DNA of 64,000 bases from Argentina anserina (GCF_933775445.1 NC_065877.1:16554001-16618000); one strand, 5' to 3'; shown: positions 10,976 through 33,557, counted from the first letter of the stretch. Numbers and translations are program-made. Notes: generated by a model from the letters alone, not told the origin.

Positions 10976-11780
10976 TGGCTTTGTCCAGTGAGCGGATCCT
11001 GGAATGAAAACCTGGGTGGGGCTAAAACATCTTAGGAAAACCAAAAGAACAAAAGAAAAAATAAATAAATTCAATAGTGAGCTTTGAGCATCACCCTGGA
11101 ATTGTATATTCAATATTAAAACAAACCAAGCTACATTTCTGACAAGTAAAGGACATATAATGGTGCAACGCAATATATATTGAACCGAGTCCTGATTTTG
11201 TTTATCATACAATTTCTTAAAGATTCAAAATTTGTGATCACTACATCATGATTCTGGGAGCTGGTTTCAAGCTTTCAGCATTAATACTTGGCATGGCAAT
11301 GGAGAAATGAGCAATCAGGAAAAAACGGAACAGCTAATTCAGCTGAATCCTGATTTTGTTAATCCTAAAGCCGAAATAGATAAGGGCCATGGTTCTGGTT
11401 CAATCATTAGAGGCAAAGAATGCATACGCTATTTACAAACTAGACCAAATGGAATAGAAGAGTCAAGGAGAAAGGGAATTGAAATAGAGAAGCTTACAGT
11501 TGCGGAGATTGGCCCGGAATTGGAAGAAGCAAGGCAGGGGGTCTAGCTTTTAAGCTCTGCAGTTGTATAAAGTGGGGGATCCACTCTCGGTAGATCGATA
11601 GAAATAATTTATAAGAACTCCGAGGCTTGGTTTTTAACATTTCGACACATTTTTAATTTTTTACTACTTACCGTTTTTTTTTGGCGATTATTGTCACTTT
11701 AGAATGAATAACTTTATTCAAATGTAATGAATTATATGATAAAAAAATGTAATGAATAAAAATATGGGAATCCATAACCA
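10976..11780. other. Upstream region of the MsrA gene with one unrecognised small ORF
   Basis: This interval holds the MsrA promoter and 5' UTR, transcribed leftward. A plus-strand frame at 11,307-11,546 encodes 79 aa rich in Glu and Lys (MSNQEKTEQLIQLNPDF... to EEARQGV). I do not recognise it, no splice partner is evident, and it may be chance or part of an old repeat. Confidence 0.35.
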
Positions 11781-11886
11781 TTTGATTTAGTGGCATAAGT
11801 ATCTGCTCGCAAGTGAGAGGTCGTATAAATTCGACTCACAACAGACTCGTCGTAGAATATTAATTATCGTATTAAATAAAAAACAT
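11781..11886 (+). mobile_element. Possible tRNA-derived SINE fragment
   Basis: The block reads TTAGTGGCATAAG, similar to a Pol III A box, followed 35 bp later by AATTCGACTCAC, similar to a B box (GGTTCGANTCC), and ends in an A-rich tail (ATTAAATAAAAAA). No clear target duplication was found. This suggests a decayed tRNA-derived SINE; it is not a functional tRNA. Confidence 0.3.
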
Positions 11887-12249
11887 ATGAATGATTACTG
11901 ATAGTACAGATTCTAATGACAAAAACCAACTATCTAGAAATGCATGTGTCAAGGGGACACTTATATGTGTCTCAGAGTCAACCCTCTAAGGGGCAAGTCA
12001 AACCAAGTGAACACGGGCAATGAAGTAGAGCAAAGAGAATGAGATACAGACCTGAAAAAGTCCTGATTTTGTTGTGTTTATGGGCTAACTTCATAGTCAG
12101 ACTAGTTCCAACGTGTAACAATTGTCCCGCATTTCCTAACTCTGCTCGTATCTGATGCGGAAAGTATGAACACAATAGTAGGAGATTCGGTCAAATGTCG
12201 AAACACTATGTGAGCTAAACTAGAAACCTCTAGTGATAAGTTAGAATTT

Positions 12250-12690
12250 ACATGCATGTTTACTAACCAGAAAAGGGAATGACTCCATAGGGAGTGGCTC
12301 ACATTCCCCCTTAAAATGCATGTTTACTAACTTATTAGGGAATGATTTTGTGTGTTTCCCACAATAATTTCAAGAATGACTCCCTCATTTTCATTCCGGT
12401 AGGAGGACTAAGTATTGATTCTTGATCATGGGAGAATCAAATTTTTATTCCAAAACTATTCTCATCATTTATGGATAATCCAAAAATACCCTTATAAATA
12501 CACATAATTCTCATTCTGGATTCTGATTCCTACATATTAGTAAACACATAGAAGAGAATCAATCCTAATAATGAATCATAATCCATATTACAAGTAAACA
12601 CAAGTAAGGGAATAACTCCTCTCTCCCATTCTTTCTCTCTCTTATTCCTTGTCAATCCCATTACAATTAGTAAACGTGCATGTACACAAC
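12250..12690. mobile_element. MITE-like element with GTTTACTAA inverted ends
   Basis: The left end ACATGCATGTTTACTAA (12,250) and the right end TTAGTAAACGTGCATGT (12,668-12,684) form an inverted repeat of about 17 bp that extends imperfectly to over 30 bp. A second direct copy of the left end, ATGCATGTTTACTAAC, begins near 12,317, so a smaller unit or partial duplication sits inside. The interior is AT-rich, non-coding and contains many 'aatcc/ggaatg' words. The superfamily is not determined because no target duplication is clear. Confidence 0.5.
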
Positions 12691-12760
12691 TCTTATGAAC
12701 TATAAGGATCAAAAGAAATCCCATTATAGTAATTTCTCTACTGTCAATTTAATGAAGACA

Positions 12761-13042
12761 ATAATGCTTATGGAACTGTTATGTACAAATACTTTCAATT
12801 GCCACTTACTTTATATATTTGATTATAAACGAAGGGAAAAATAGGTCTAATTTAAAGTACTTAACTAATTATAAATCTTCTATTGATAAAGTAAGAATGA
12901 TAATAATGCTTATGGAACTGTTATGTACAAATACTTTCAATTGCCACTTACTTTATATATTTGATTATAAACGAAGGGAAAAATAGGTCTAATTTAAAGT
13001 AATTAACTAATTATAAATCTTCTATTGATAAAGTAAGAATGA
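12761..13042. repeat. 141-bp tandem duplication
   Basis: Two head-to-tail copies, 12,761-12,901 and 12,902-13,042, differ at only one evident position (agtaCttaac against agtaAttaac). The near-identity points to a recent event. There is no coding potential. Confidence 0.95.
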
Positions 13043-13446
13043 TAGTTGACATGTTAACTGGTTAAATTTTTGAACTACTCAAATTGACCAAGATTTATTA
13101 AACTCTACTTCTCTTAATCTATTGTTAAATGGATATGATGGTAAATTACACATGCTAAATCCAAAACAAAAACACCCTAAGTAGAGAGATTGAGCGGGGG
13201 AGGAAAGGGAAAACAAATTTGGGTAGTTTCATGCACTATCTCTACAACATAAGAGAACTGTCACGGGATATATCACTAAAGAGAGTTGATCGTCTTCTTT
13301 ATTCTAAAATTTTAGTTTGGTCCCAACTGAAGTAAAAAAAGCAAACGCGTGAGAGCCACCTTTCTGCTCGCACATCGCGCGTGCATGAAGGCTAGTTCTT
13401 TGTAATCGCAAAATAGCCCCACGTATGTAGCTAATTAATTGTTTCT
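13043..13446. other. Intergenic sequence left of the copia element
   Basis: No gene or clear repeat recognised. A minus-strand frame at 13,304-13,567 runs into the neighbouring LTR and is not credible. Confidence 0.4.
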
Positions 13447-13642
13447 TGTTACAGAAGATTGTAATATGCATCAAATAAGGAGAAACATCATCTTTATTCA
13501 TTGATAAGGAGACCTTACATATAGGCATTACATTGAGTATCTCGTTGAATAAGGGATTATATATCATTCCTTATCTAGACTAACCTATACTAATTAAGAA
13601 AAGATACACCGGAAGATTACGAAGAGTAATTCTCCTACAACA
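13447..13642 (-). repeat. 3' LTR of the minus-strand copia element
   Basis: The 196-bp copy has TG...CA ends on the minus strand. It contains a TATA-like ATATATAATCCC and an AATAAA-containing stretch (ATGAATAAAGATG) in the order expected for a short copia LTR. Confidence 0.8.
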
Positions 13643-13653
13643 CTCCTCCTTGT
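13643..13653 (-). other. Polypurine tract of the copia element
   Basis: Minus-strand CAAGGAGGAGT immediately precedes the 3' LTR, the expected place for plus-strand DNA priming. The sequence beyond it (13,660-13,870) reads like the C-terminal and 3' untranslated part common in copia elements. Confidence 0.65.
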
Positions 13654-14077
13654 ATCGCGATCCTAATGTGTCATGGTGCATAACCGTTGCCTCGGTAAAA
13701 ATCTTGCCAAGCAAAACAAAAACCCCTTAGGTAAAATTAAAAACTTGGTCGAAGGGAAAAAGAGCACAACGCACCAACTACAATTGAAGATAGCATGTGG
13801 AATAGACTCCTCCTGAAGTCTGCAAAACAACTCCCCCTGATCGGTAACTCAATCTTGGAGTTTAGATAGATAGCGTATACGAACGCTCTTCACATTCTTC
13901 AATAGCAATGGGTCAATGATTTGAATATCAAATATCGCCAAACATTCTTAAATCAAACATGTACATTTATCTATACATGGATCAAAAGAAAGAGAATTGC
14001 ATAACAACTCAAAACAAGAGTTTGCAATAAAAAAACAGAGTCACGCGTGGTATTCTTTCACACACTTAAACAGTCAT

Positions 14078-14410
14078 AACTTCTTCGATACAATAGGTAT
14101 GGATGAACTGTAAAAGTTCTAGAAAGTAGACACCCATGGATTTTAGTGATATATGGTTCACAACCTAGTTCGTTTTGAGCTGATCACAAATCTCGGTCGA
14201 TGTTGACTCAGCTGCAGTTTCTGGACAGATCTGTCCTCTTTACTAAAACAACTATAACATACTCAATATAATAGATATTGTCAAATGGTTGGTGTTGCTG
14301 GAAAGTAGACACATAGAGATTTCCAATGATACCAAATTTACCATTTTCCAACAAGTGAGCTACCATATAGGTCACGTGGAATTGGACCTACGAATCTGGG
14401 CAGATTCTGA
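14078..14410 (-). repeat. Ancient imperfect duplication inside the copia element
   Basis: Two blocks about 175 bp apart share the order 'ataac..act..ata..ataggtat', 'ctggaaagtagacac' and 'atttccaatgata' (14,078-14,232 and 14,253-14,410). They lie in the non-coding part upstream of the polypurine tract. The divergence is large, so the duplication is old. Confidence 0.45.
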
Positions 14411-17099
14411 CATCTCTTCATTAAAGTGTCTTTTGTGTCGGGATATAGGATTTGATGTCATAACATGCTGTGATCAAGCATTAACATATGTGTGAGCGCA
14501 CTCAGCCATCATCTTGGCCTTATGAGTTTAATCTGAATGAGGTGTCGAGTCATGTATATTACAACAAGTACATGCATACACATATCGTACTTAAATGTGG
14601 AGAGTTTCATCTCTTAAGACTTATCATCACTCATACGGCGAAAACACGTTTTTTATGAATTAACTGATTCATTGAATACTTGTAGATATTATTTTAACGT
14701 CCTTGTTGCCTTTAGCCAACCGATGAACAACATCATCAATAATGGTCATCACTTTCGAGACCTAGTATTCTCAAGATCATTTCATTCATAAGGTACAACT
14801 GCATGCAATATTGCATATATCCAAACAATTATGGGTAAATTACTTACGTGTAATGAGGGCCCTAGCTATAAGCTCCAACTGTTTAATTGTCGCTCCTGCT
14901 CATCCATTCATGCATAATGAACATGGGGTTACGGGGATGTCCAATCCCGACTATGCAATAAAAAGTCTTCGAAGTGAATTCTCCTGCATTGTCAGGGTGG
15001 TGAGCCCTGAGTTTTGAGCAAGGAGCTTCGGAAAGCAGCATTTGACTCTTAGTTCAACAAGAGTCCATCACACTTCATTTTATTATCCCTACCTTAATCA
15101 AGTTATCGTACTCTGTGGTCTGGAGGCACTTGAATTAGGAGAAAACCAATCCATTTTAGGATCTTTATCTCCATCTCTTAACTTAGTCCTAACAGAGATG
15201 ATATGTGACCACAACTTGAAAATTCAGTTGTTTTGGAAACTACCTAACTGACAAGGTATTATGAGAACAAATGTATAACGATAGGATTTACATTTACGGT
15301 GTTGGCATTACCTGACCAATGACTATCTCTTTGTTAAAATTGGATCCTACGGCTTTCCAAGAGGTTGTGGCGGTGACATGGGATGATCATCACCATCAAT
15401 TCATGTCGGATATCACTTTCCATGTAGGCCAATCTACAATGTTGGAATTTTACTTCAACATAGTATGTATAGTTCGACATCAAACTCATTCAACATCGTC
15501 ATTCTTTAAGATCTCTCATTTGGATTAGTATTGATATTAAGGCATCCCCCAATGATAACCATCATCCAAGAAAACAGACGAGTGAGTATCATTGATCATA
15601 GATCAAGTTGTGCCATAACTCGCATTCAATAATTATTATCGAACCAATTGGTCTCTCTACACTTTCATAAGAGCCACGGCCTAGTGACACCATCTACCAT
15701 AGTTGTGGAGTCACCACGTCACCAATAAAGAGTGACTATATGTCCATTTGTCGGACATCAATCCTTACAGGCATAGTTGCAGCATGTATCTCTAATCTCG
15801 TCACTTCCATTTATAGGACTATTAGGAACATGATGAGGCACAGTGAGACAAACCACGACAAAATCAAGTCGTTGAATTTTGAACAAACTTATTCTTCTCT
15901 CCCCCTAACGACGGGGAGACTGGCTCATCAAAAGTGACTAAACGAGATCACCTGTTAAGGTCTTTATATAAGCATTCATAGGTGGAAGTTCATGTCTTAT
16001 TCAAAGATAAAATTCAACATCAAATAACCCATCATTATGCACTTGTGGAGGCGCAATTTGGCACATAAAATATGTGGACGATAAACCGCTAACATAATCT
16101 GTTAACAAACATGCATATTCTTAGACTTGAAACACTAACATGCAAATCGTTACAACCGTAACGTCAATGATGATGGTATAGATGGTTACCGTAAAATAAG
16201 ACACGCTACAAGCCGTACCTTATGGTTCAAATTGTTGGTTCGTTGGAACCCTAGGCACATTAACGACTAAGACCAAACCTCTGTTTTACACTTCCTTGAA
16301 TGGTTCACTAACTTTCCGAACCCTGAATGCTACGAAATTTTAGGAGAAAGTAAACATGGGTGTTAGGAATCCAATGCCACTAGCCTCATAATCGAAACCG
16401 GTCGGAAAGATACCGAACCGGCCGGAATATTCGCCAAAGGTCAGTTACCACTTGTGTCGAGCGGTTTAACATGTTCCATGTAAATGGGCTCAAATTTTGT
16501 GAGTAGGTAGCATTGGATGTTCAGAATCAGTGGCCGCAAGTAGCACCTTGATAGCCCACCGAAAAGTAGGTGAACCGGTCCTCACAATGACAAATCCACA
16601 ATCTGTAAATCTTGAAACTTTAGACTTTTTCAACTTTTTCCATTGTTTTCGATGTTCCATAACATCAAGTATTATGGTTTGAGTTTAACCATGATATATG
16701 TATCACAATAATATATTTATCCTCAAAGGAAATCATGATAAGCCAATTTTGGCTTCCATCTTATGTCATATTCTTTTTAGTGTAGGAGGGTACATGTCAC
16801 TCTTAATCTTTGCTAAAGAATAGGCTTGGAGATTGAGCATAGTCAATGAAGAATCATAGAGGGAGCTTATGCACATGGTAATACATAGATTACATCTCCA
16901 TTACTTTGGAGGAGTTTGTTGATCCGTATAACATCTTTGCTCAAAAGAATAGCCTAAATGAGTTATCGATTCATTATTCCGAATCGTAGTATCGTGAAAG
17001 AATACAATTCACACTTTTTCAATTCATGAGATGCGCTACATCATTAGAAGCGATACATAAGAACTTTTTCACAATGAGTTTGTAGGTGATAAATAATGT

Positions 17100-17450
17100 T
17101 GGCACAAGGATTGTCTTCAAGTAGCTTATCGTCTCACCAATTTTTATATATGGTATCGTTGTGAATTCATCAACGTAGACAACTACTATGATAAAACCAT
17201 TTCATAGGTTCAATTTCTCTCTTGATGCATAAAAGCATGTGACTTGAATCATAATGCCGTAAGACATTAAAACTTGAGCATCTAAACCGCTCTTGATTCT
17301 ATGTGTGATGATCTCGTCATCATAGTCACAATAGATTAAAACTAAATCCATTAATAGCTTTCATTTAGCTATGCACTCAACATCTCTTTAACATATTCAT
17401 AAATAAGAATAAAGAGACAAGTAGTCTTAGGTAAAGACATATAAATATCA
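17100..17450 (-). pseudogene. Copia reverse transcriptase remnant (YVDE)
   Basis: On the minus strand the stretch around 17,166-17,190 reads VVVYVDEF, matching the copia RT active site (usually VYVDDL) with the second Asp changed to Glu. The neighbouring sequence has RT-like spacing, but stops and shifts occur throughout. It is the best surviving coding trace of the element and is non-functional. Confidence 0.5.
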
Positions 17451-17639
17451 CAATATAAACCTCGGCAAATGCATTGATATAGTCCCAAATGGCCGCTTAA
17501 CATTACTTAAGGGTTTTAGACCCTCAAAAGTCATTCATGAGTGATTTTGACATGAAAATATCATGCATATACACTATAGATCCAAATATAAGGATCGGTG
17601 TTGCCTAGGCATACCCAAAAAGGGTTACCGACATAAAAA

Positions 17640-17840
17640 AATAGAGCCAAAAAAGCTAGGAGTTCGTGAGAAGGCCGTACGGGGGGCTGTGCATGGGCTG
17701 TGGGGGGCCTGCAGGGGGGCTGCATGATGCCTAGGTGGCCGAGACAAGAGCTTGGCTAATTTTTGATGCCATTAGGGGTAAAACCGGGCGGCGGACGGAA
17801 CATCTTGGCGATACTGCCAAGGCCGTAGCTCGCAAACCTG
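17640..17840. other. GC-rich island with G-quadruplex-type motif
   Basis: An AT-rich neighbourhood is broken by a GC-rich stretch. At 17,681-17,719 the plus strand holds G-runs of 6, 3, 6 and 6, separated by loops of 8, 4 and 6 bases. This meets the relaxed definition of a G-quadruplex motif. Its origin inside a decayed copia element is unexplained. Confidence 0.55.
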
Positions 17841-18884
17841 TTATAGTTTGCCACTCCCCTAATCTTGTATGAGCCTTAGTTCAATTCGAACTTTGTGAAA
17901 ACAACACCATATTTTGAAACAGTGAAATATAGAGTGCATTACATGGCGTGTAACACTACAAATCATCACCAAAACAAGGTGGAAACATGTCATAACAAGA
18001 CATCAATCAAGGCTTCATCATGCCAATGAGGCATAAATATGCTACAACAAGCATTGTCGGTTCGAAATAAAACAGAGATAAAATGTTCATGGTTCAGAGT
18101 CCTTCGGCGTTTTGCAATGCTAGTGTGTAAAATGTTGGTCAAAGTCAATAGATGATGACCTAATCTGCCAAAGATTATGGAGAACCGAAACAAATGTATG
18201 ATAACAACATCAAAGATCATATAAGTATGCATTCCGCCAGACAAAGATCATGTAAGCCTGACTTATGCCACAATTAAAACTGTGAGCTTATGTAGGTAGT
18301 GTCATGTATTATGTAATGCGTGACATTGCATTAACATATTGTTTTAGGTAATGAAACCATAAATACATCAAGACATTCTCGTATATTCGTTTACTTGAAC
18401 TACATGAGAATTTTATAGCCAACAATTGGATTGAGATCTTGACCATGAAATCAATTCAAAGTGTAACGACTAAGTAATTATAGTCACACTTGTGCAGTGA
18501 ATATATTCACAAAAACTTGGGAAAATACACGGATTTATAGTTATTCAGACTATTAACTGAAGCATTTATGCTTCATTATTTTCATTTAATAGCCGCAATG
18601 TATAATTGTTTTTGTAATCTATGTAATAGTGAGAAGATATTCTCACGTTCTTCCATATAATAAGTGTCTTGTTTCAAGAACTTCTCATATCTCGCTCTTG
18701 TATATTTTGACCATAATTCTGTCTTTCAATGAAACGATGTTGCACCAAAAGAAATTAATCTGAACTAGGTGCATAAACACATCCAACATGAAAATGTCAA
18801 ATTTGAGGCGCACGTATCAATGTACGATACAATTTCCAAGTACTAAATTGTAGGTCAAGTCCCAAAGTATGGTAACTCAATTCA

Positions 18885-18976
18885 ATAAACCATGACAATT
18901 TCCGTGACAATGGTATAAGTGACAATTTCAGTCACAAACCGGTGATATAAGCGACAATTTTTGTTGCAAACCGATG
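18885..18976. repeat. Short tandem repeat with GACAATTT motif
   Basis: Units of about 32 bp carry GTGACAATTTCAGTCACAAACCGG or GCGACAATTTTTGTTGCAAACCGA, preceded by a partial copy ending in ACAATGGTATAA. It lies within the copia element. Confidence 0.55.
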
Positions 18977-19499
18977 TTTGTCCCTTTTTTTTCAAACGTG
19001 TAGCTATACATAACAACTATGAATGGTAACAACGACACTCCCAGCCACTCCTAAAACTAGGTACCAGGGGAATCATATCCATGTATACCACCCGAGTAGC
19101 GAAAGAATCGGGTTGAAAAGGAAAATGGTGGTTGAAAGTTTCCGATGAAAGACAAAATTCAGAAGAATTGAAATTGCATGAAAGCAGCAACGTTAATTTA
19201 AAAACATACTTGGTTGTTTAACAAATAAACAACGTATTAGTTTCTCTTGCTTAATTCCACGGTCACGCTTGAATCCACGAATGTGTCGCGAAGTGACTCT
19301 CACAATTCGATTTTGTATCGTCATGTGATCAATTTCACCAAAATGAAAACATATGGTTGATTTATATTCATCACATTAGAAAATCAGTAAAAATAAAAAT
19401 GAAATTACTGAAGTAATAGTAGGGTAAAAACACTTTTTTTATTGGGGAAAAATTACCATTCCCCATTTACCAATTTAATGATTTACCGGAAGAGGTAAA

Positions 19500-19880
19500 A
19501 ACCTCTTCTACCAAGTCGGGTCAAGCCTGAGAAGGACGACCGGGTCGAACCCACTGAATCTGGGTCGACTTCGAAGGGCTAGAGCGCCTTGCTCGAGGAG
19601 GGTCGTCGGCTTCTGGGTTTTTAGGCACGTAAGTCGGCGACCCAAGGCTGGGTTCACGTTGCTGGCGTCTGGTTGCTTAGCGCCGTTGGTGCTGTGCTGT
19701 GTCATTAAAATCTGGGTCAATCCGGCCTGCGAACGATGACGCCGAGGCTCCGACAGCAAGGCCAGGTTTGAGGTCGGGGGACGACGGGATTATGGGTAAG
19801 ACTAGCATCGTTAGGGCGGCACATTGGCGACGGAGGCGGCGTTGGTGCATATCGGAGCAGACGGGGGTGCCCAGAGCAAG
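19500..19880 (-). other. GC-rich untranslated leader of the copia element
   Basis: This stretch just inside the 5' LTR is much more GC-rich than its surroundings. Overlapping short open frames occur on both strands with biased Arg/Pro content. That pattern fits a GC-rich leader rather than a gene. Confidence 0.45.
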
Positions 19881-20086
19881 AAACAATTTCTGTTTTTTTT
19901 TGTCTTTTCTGCTTCATTTTTTTTCAACAGAAAATATTTTTGTTCACCTTCCGTCGAATTTTTTTGTATGACAGAATGAATTTTACATCTTCTTCTATCG
20001 AATTATTTTCATGACAAAAGAAATTTTTTTTAGAAATTAGGGTTCCAGACCTAGGAACTCATGGTTAGAACTACGTGCTGAAAACG

Positions 20087-20274
20087 TGTTACAGAAGAAT
20101 GTAATACACATCAAATATGGAGAAACATCATCTTTATTCATTGATAAAAAATATTATATATATGCATTACATTGAGTATCTTGTTGAATAAGAGATTATA
20201 TATCATTCATTATTTAAATTAACCTATATTAATTAGAAAAAGATACATCGGAAAATTACGGAGAGTGACTTTCT
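20087..20274 (-). repeat. 5' LTR of the minus-strand copia element
   Basis: It aligns along its length with 13,447-13,642 but has many substitutions and loses the last about 12 bp at its outer end. The divergence indicates an old insertion. It points away from INO80, ending about 260 bp upstream of the INO80 start codon. Confidence 0.75.
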
Positions 20275-20415
20275 GTGCTGCGTCGCATTTAATATTTAAC
20301 TGTGGCTTTCCGAAAGAAAATTAAAAAAAAAAACGTGAATTGGTCTCCTACATGTAAATTCGCTGAAAAGAAAAAAGAGAGCAAAAAACATCTAAAAATG
20401 GCGGAGGAAGAAACG

Positions 20416-20424
20416 GTATAAAAC
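20416..20424 (+). promoter_or_regulatory. Candidate INO80 TATA box
   Basis: GGTATAAAAC lies about 115 bp upstream of the INO80 ATG, at the usual distance from a transcription start near 20,450. The copia LTR ends about 140 bp further upstream. Inference from motif and position only. Confidence 0.4.
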
Positions 20425-20534
20425 AAGTTCGGGTGACCCGCAATGGAGTCTGGCTTCTTCTTCTCCATACAACTTTGGGTTTTCTGAGCTCGTAGCCCTA
20501 GGGTTCTCTTCTACTTCGCATAACACACCCGGCC

Positions 20535-31145
<10,611 letters not shown>

Positions 31146-32500
31146 TATCGCATTAGTTTGGATCTCAAGGGGTTTTTAACTAGCAGCTAGGCAAGACATC
31201 TCAAGGATCAGAAGGGCTTATCTGCTTCTGATAATATCATGCAAATGAAGGAATAGTATATATGCAATGAGCGTGAGCATCGCTGGCTGGAATTCTTATC
31301 ACTTATCCCAATGGAGCTGGGAAACAAAGGAAGCCACGCCATGACATAGTAATGGTGCGAGTCCTGGAAGCAGAAAGAGGGGGAAGCCAAGGTAGTCGTA
31401 TGGTTGTATATATCAGTATGATTCGGTTCATATTTTTTTCCCTGAAGTGTAGAGGTTGAGTAGCCTAGGCTGTGTGAAGGTAGTTAGTCACTGCCAATAT
31501 CAAACACCTCTAATATTGCCTAATTACGGCCAAGAGGTGTGGAAATTTTAATGATGGAGCAAAGAACCAATGAATATCACTTGTTTCAGGAGCCATGAGG
31601 GAATTTTGGGCGGCGAGGCAAAGTTTATAGTAGCGGAAAAGATGCAGATGAGCATGTAATACCAATATCTATTACTCATTCAGTTGCCCCAAAACTAAAT
31701 TGGTTATATACTATTGAGCGACAACCCATTTGACTGAATCACTGAAAATTGAGCGAAAGGAGAATAACATTCGGACATTTCTACAATACTCAAGGAAAAT
31801 TATGGTCACTACCTTGGCATCTGCAAGTATGCATCACTTTTTTCATCACTAAGATTTATCCTAAAAGATAAAAATGACCATGAGAGATACCTACTAAAAT
31901 GAAAGGTATATTTGTGTTTAGAAAGATATAGGCGAGATATAGGTATAATTAGCCAACATTGGCATAGTAAATTATCAAATTAGTGGACAACATTAATCAA
32001 CGACCTACCCATCATTTGGGTGTGCATTGACAAAGCTTCAAAGATTCACAAATCGGACTATGTTGCAAATTTAGATCCTCAATCTTATTAGTGGTAGCTC
32101 GACACGAGATATGATTAGGATGGTGAGGTGTGAAGAAATTGGTAGTTAGTAGCTCTAGTGGATAGAGGAGTGAATTCTTGAGTGAGAGTGAAATTGGGAA
32201 GGTTGTGGTTAGAGTAGAGTTGTTGTCTTACTCTTGTGTGACTTAGTTTCGTTAAGTTTGGTTGTTTATGTTTTGAGTGAGAAATCTCTTGGCCAAGTTC
32301 TTTTGACATGAGATTGTGGTTAAGGGAGTGGTTAGTAGCTCTAGTGGATAGATGAGTTAGTTGTTGAGTCAGAATCTGTTTTAGTTGTTCCATCACTGGC
32401 ATATAGTCTCCTATCTGTTGGTTAGATCATTCAAGCCATTGCATGTATTGTCACCTTTTATCCATCTTTTTGTGTCTTTCAAGACATTCTGACTCGGCGG
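31146..32500. other. INO80 3' UTR and intergenic sequence with direct repeats
   Basis: The INO80 3' UTR occupies the first few hundred bases. Further right, 'gttagtagctctagtggatagaNgagt' occurs at about 32,143 and 32,331, a direct repeat about 188 bp apart. A minus-strand frame at 32,115-32,402 spans it and owes its Thr/Gln/Asn-rich content to that repeat. No gene is recognised. Confidence 0.5.
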
Positions 32501-32559
32501 ATTCTTGGTTATGGTGTAAAGAGGTGGAAGTTGTAGTACTTAGATCTGACAGAGACTAG

Positions 32560-33540
32560 AGAAAAACTTAAACAATTTGTAGGGAAAGCTAACCAAGTTC
32601 ATAGCGTCAAGAGTATTAAGGAAATTGTATGGCTATGGCATCGCCGTCTTGGACATCTGAAGTTTCACTATATGAAGAAGTTGCAACCTCAGTTGTTTTC
32701 AGATCTCAACGCTTCAGATTTCCATTGTGATATATGTGAATTACCAAAAGCCATCACATATCATATCTACCATGTCTACACAAAAGTCATGTTCCTTTTA
32801 TGAAGATTTACTCAGATGTTTGGGGTCCTACGAAAATTCCTGCACTATGTGGCTCTCGGTATTTTGTCACTTTTATTGATGATTGCACACGCATGACTAG
32901 AACAAGAGTGATGTATGTTCCAGGTTCAAATAATTTCACAGGATAGTGTCTACACAATATCAACAACCTATTCATGTTTTCCAATCTGATAATGGTGGAG
33001 AATATATTAATGTCCCTATGCATGAGTTTACCCAGTCTCATGGAATTCGACATCAAACTTACAATTCTTATACTCCTCAGCAGAACGAAAAAATCGGCAG
33101 TTTCTTGAAGTAGTTCATGCCTCATTATTTGGCATGAATGTACATTCCGAATATTGGGGAGAAGCTGTGAATTTGGTTGCCTTTCTTATTAATCGTACAC
33201 TCTCTGGGGTAATTGAATTTCAAAATCCTCAACAACTTCACACACTTCCTTTATGTTCCCTCCATGCCTAATTTGGAGCCCCGAGTGTTTGGTTGCACAG
33301 TGTATGTTCATATTCCCATGCCACAACGAAGCAAGTTCAATCCACGTGCCAAGAAATGTATTTTTGTGGGTTACGCAAAATTTCAAGAGGGATGCAAATG
33401 TTATGACCTGCAAACTCACTTCTCCTGATGTCTCTTTCTGTGAATCCGAACCTTACTTCTCAAATACAGTTTCGGAGTGTTCCCTTCAGGGGGAGAGAGT
33501 TTGTGAAGGGAATTATCAACATTCATTCGATCTTAAATAA
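32560..33540 (+). pseudogene. Copia GAG-pre-integrase and integrase remnant
   Basis: The family zinc-binding start is visible as VWLWHRRLGHLKFHYMKKL (about 32,627-32,680), with CDICELPKA further on, giving H...H...C..C spacing. Integrase core pieces follow in shifted frames: DVWGP-like at about 32,816, FIDDCTR-like at 32,873, SDNGGEY-like at 32,988, HGIRHQTYNSYTPQQN-like at 33,040-33,090 and GCTVYVHIPMPQRSKFNPRA at 33,294-33,353. At least three frameshifts and several stops disable it. The intact enzyme would insert the cDNA. Confidence 0.7.
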
Positions 33541-33557
33541 TTGAATTAGAGGACTTA

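Larger units (their letters stand above)
13447..20274 (-). mobile_element. Ty1/copia LTR retrotransposon, decayed, minus strand
   Basis: Two direct repeats of about 190-196 bp flank the element, at 13,447-13,642 and 20,087 to about 20,274. On the minus strand the LTR starts TGTTGTAGGAG and ends CTTCTGTAACA. A purine tract (AAGGAGGAG) lies directly upstream of the 3' LTR, fixing the orientation. A degenerate sequence resembling the plant copia tRNA-Met primer site (TTTTCAGCACG) follows the 5' LTR. The interior of 6.4 kb carries a copia-type reverse transcriptase trace near 17,150-17,400 but no long open frame. TTTCT occurs on both outer sides (13,442-13,446 and about 20,270-20,274), possibly the 5-bp target copy, although the last bases of the right LTR are missing or changed. 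Confidence 0.75.

Noticed and set aside
11781..11886. Functional tRNA gene
   Set aside because: Only A/B-box-like words are present. No cloverleaf or acceptor stem could be drawn.
19508..19971. Several Arg/Pro-rich frames on both strands
   Set aside because: Typical artefact of GC-rich DNA. The region is the copia leader.
32115..32402. 95-codon minus-strand frame rich in Thr/Gln/Asn
   Set aside because: Generated by a direct repeat; no family match.
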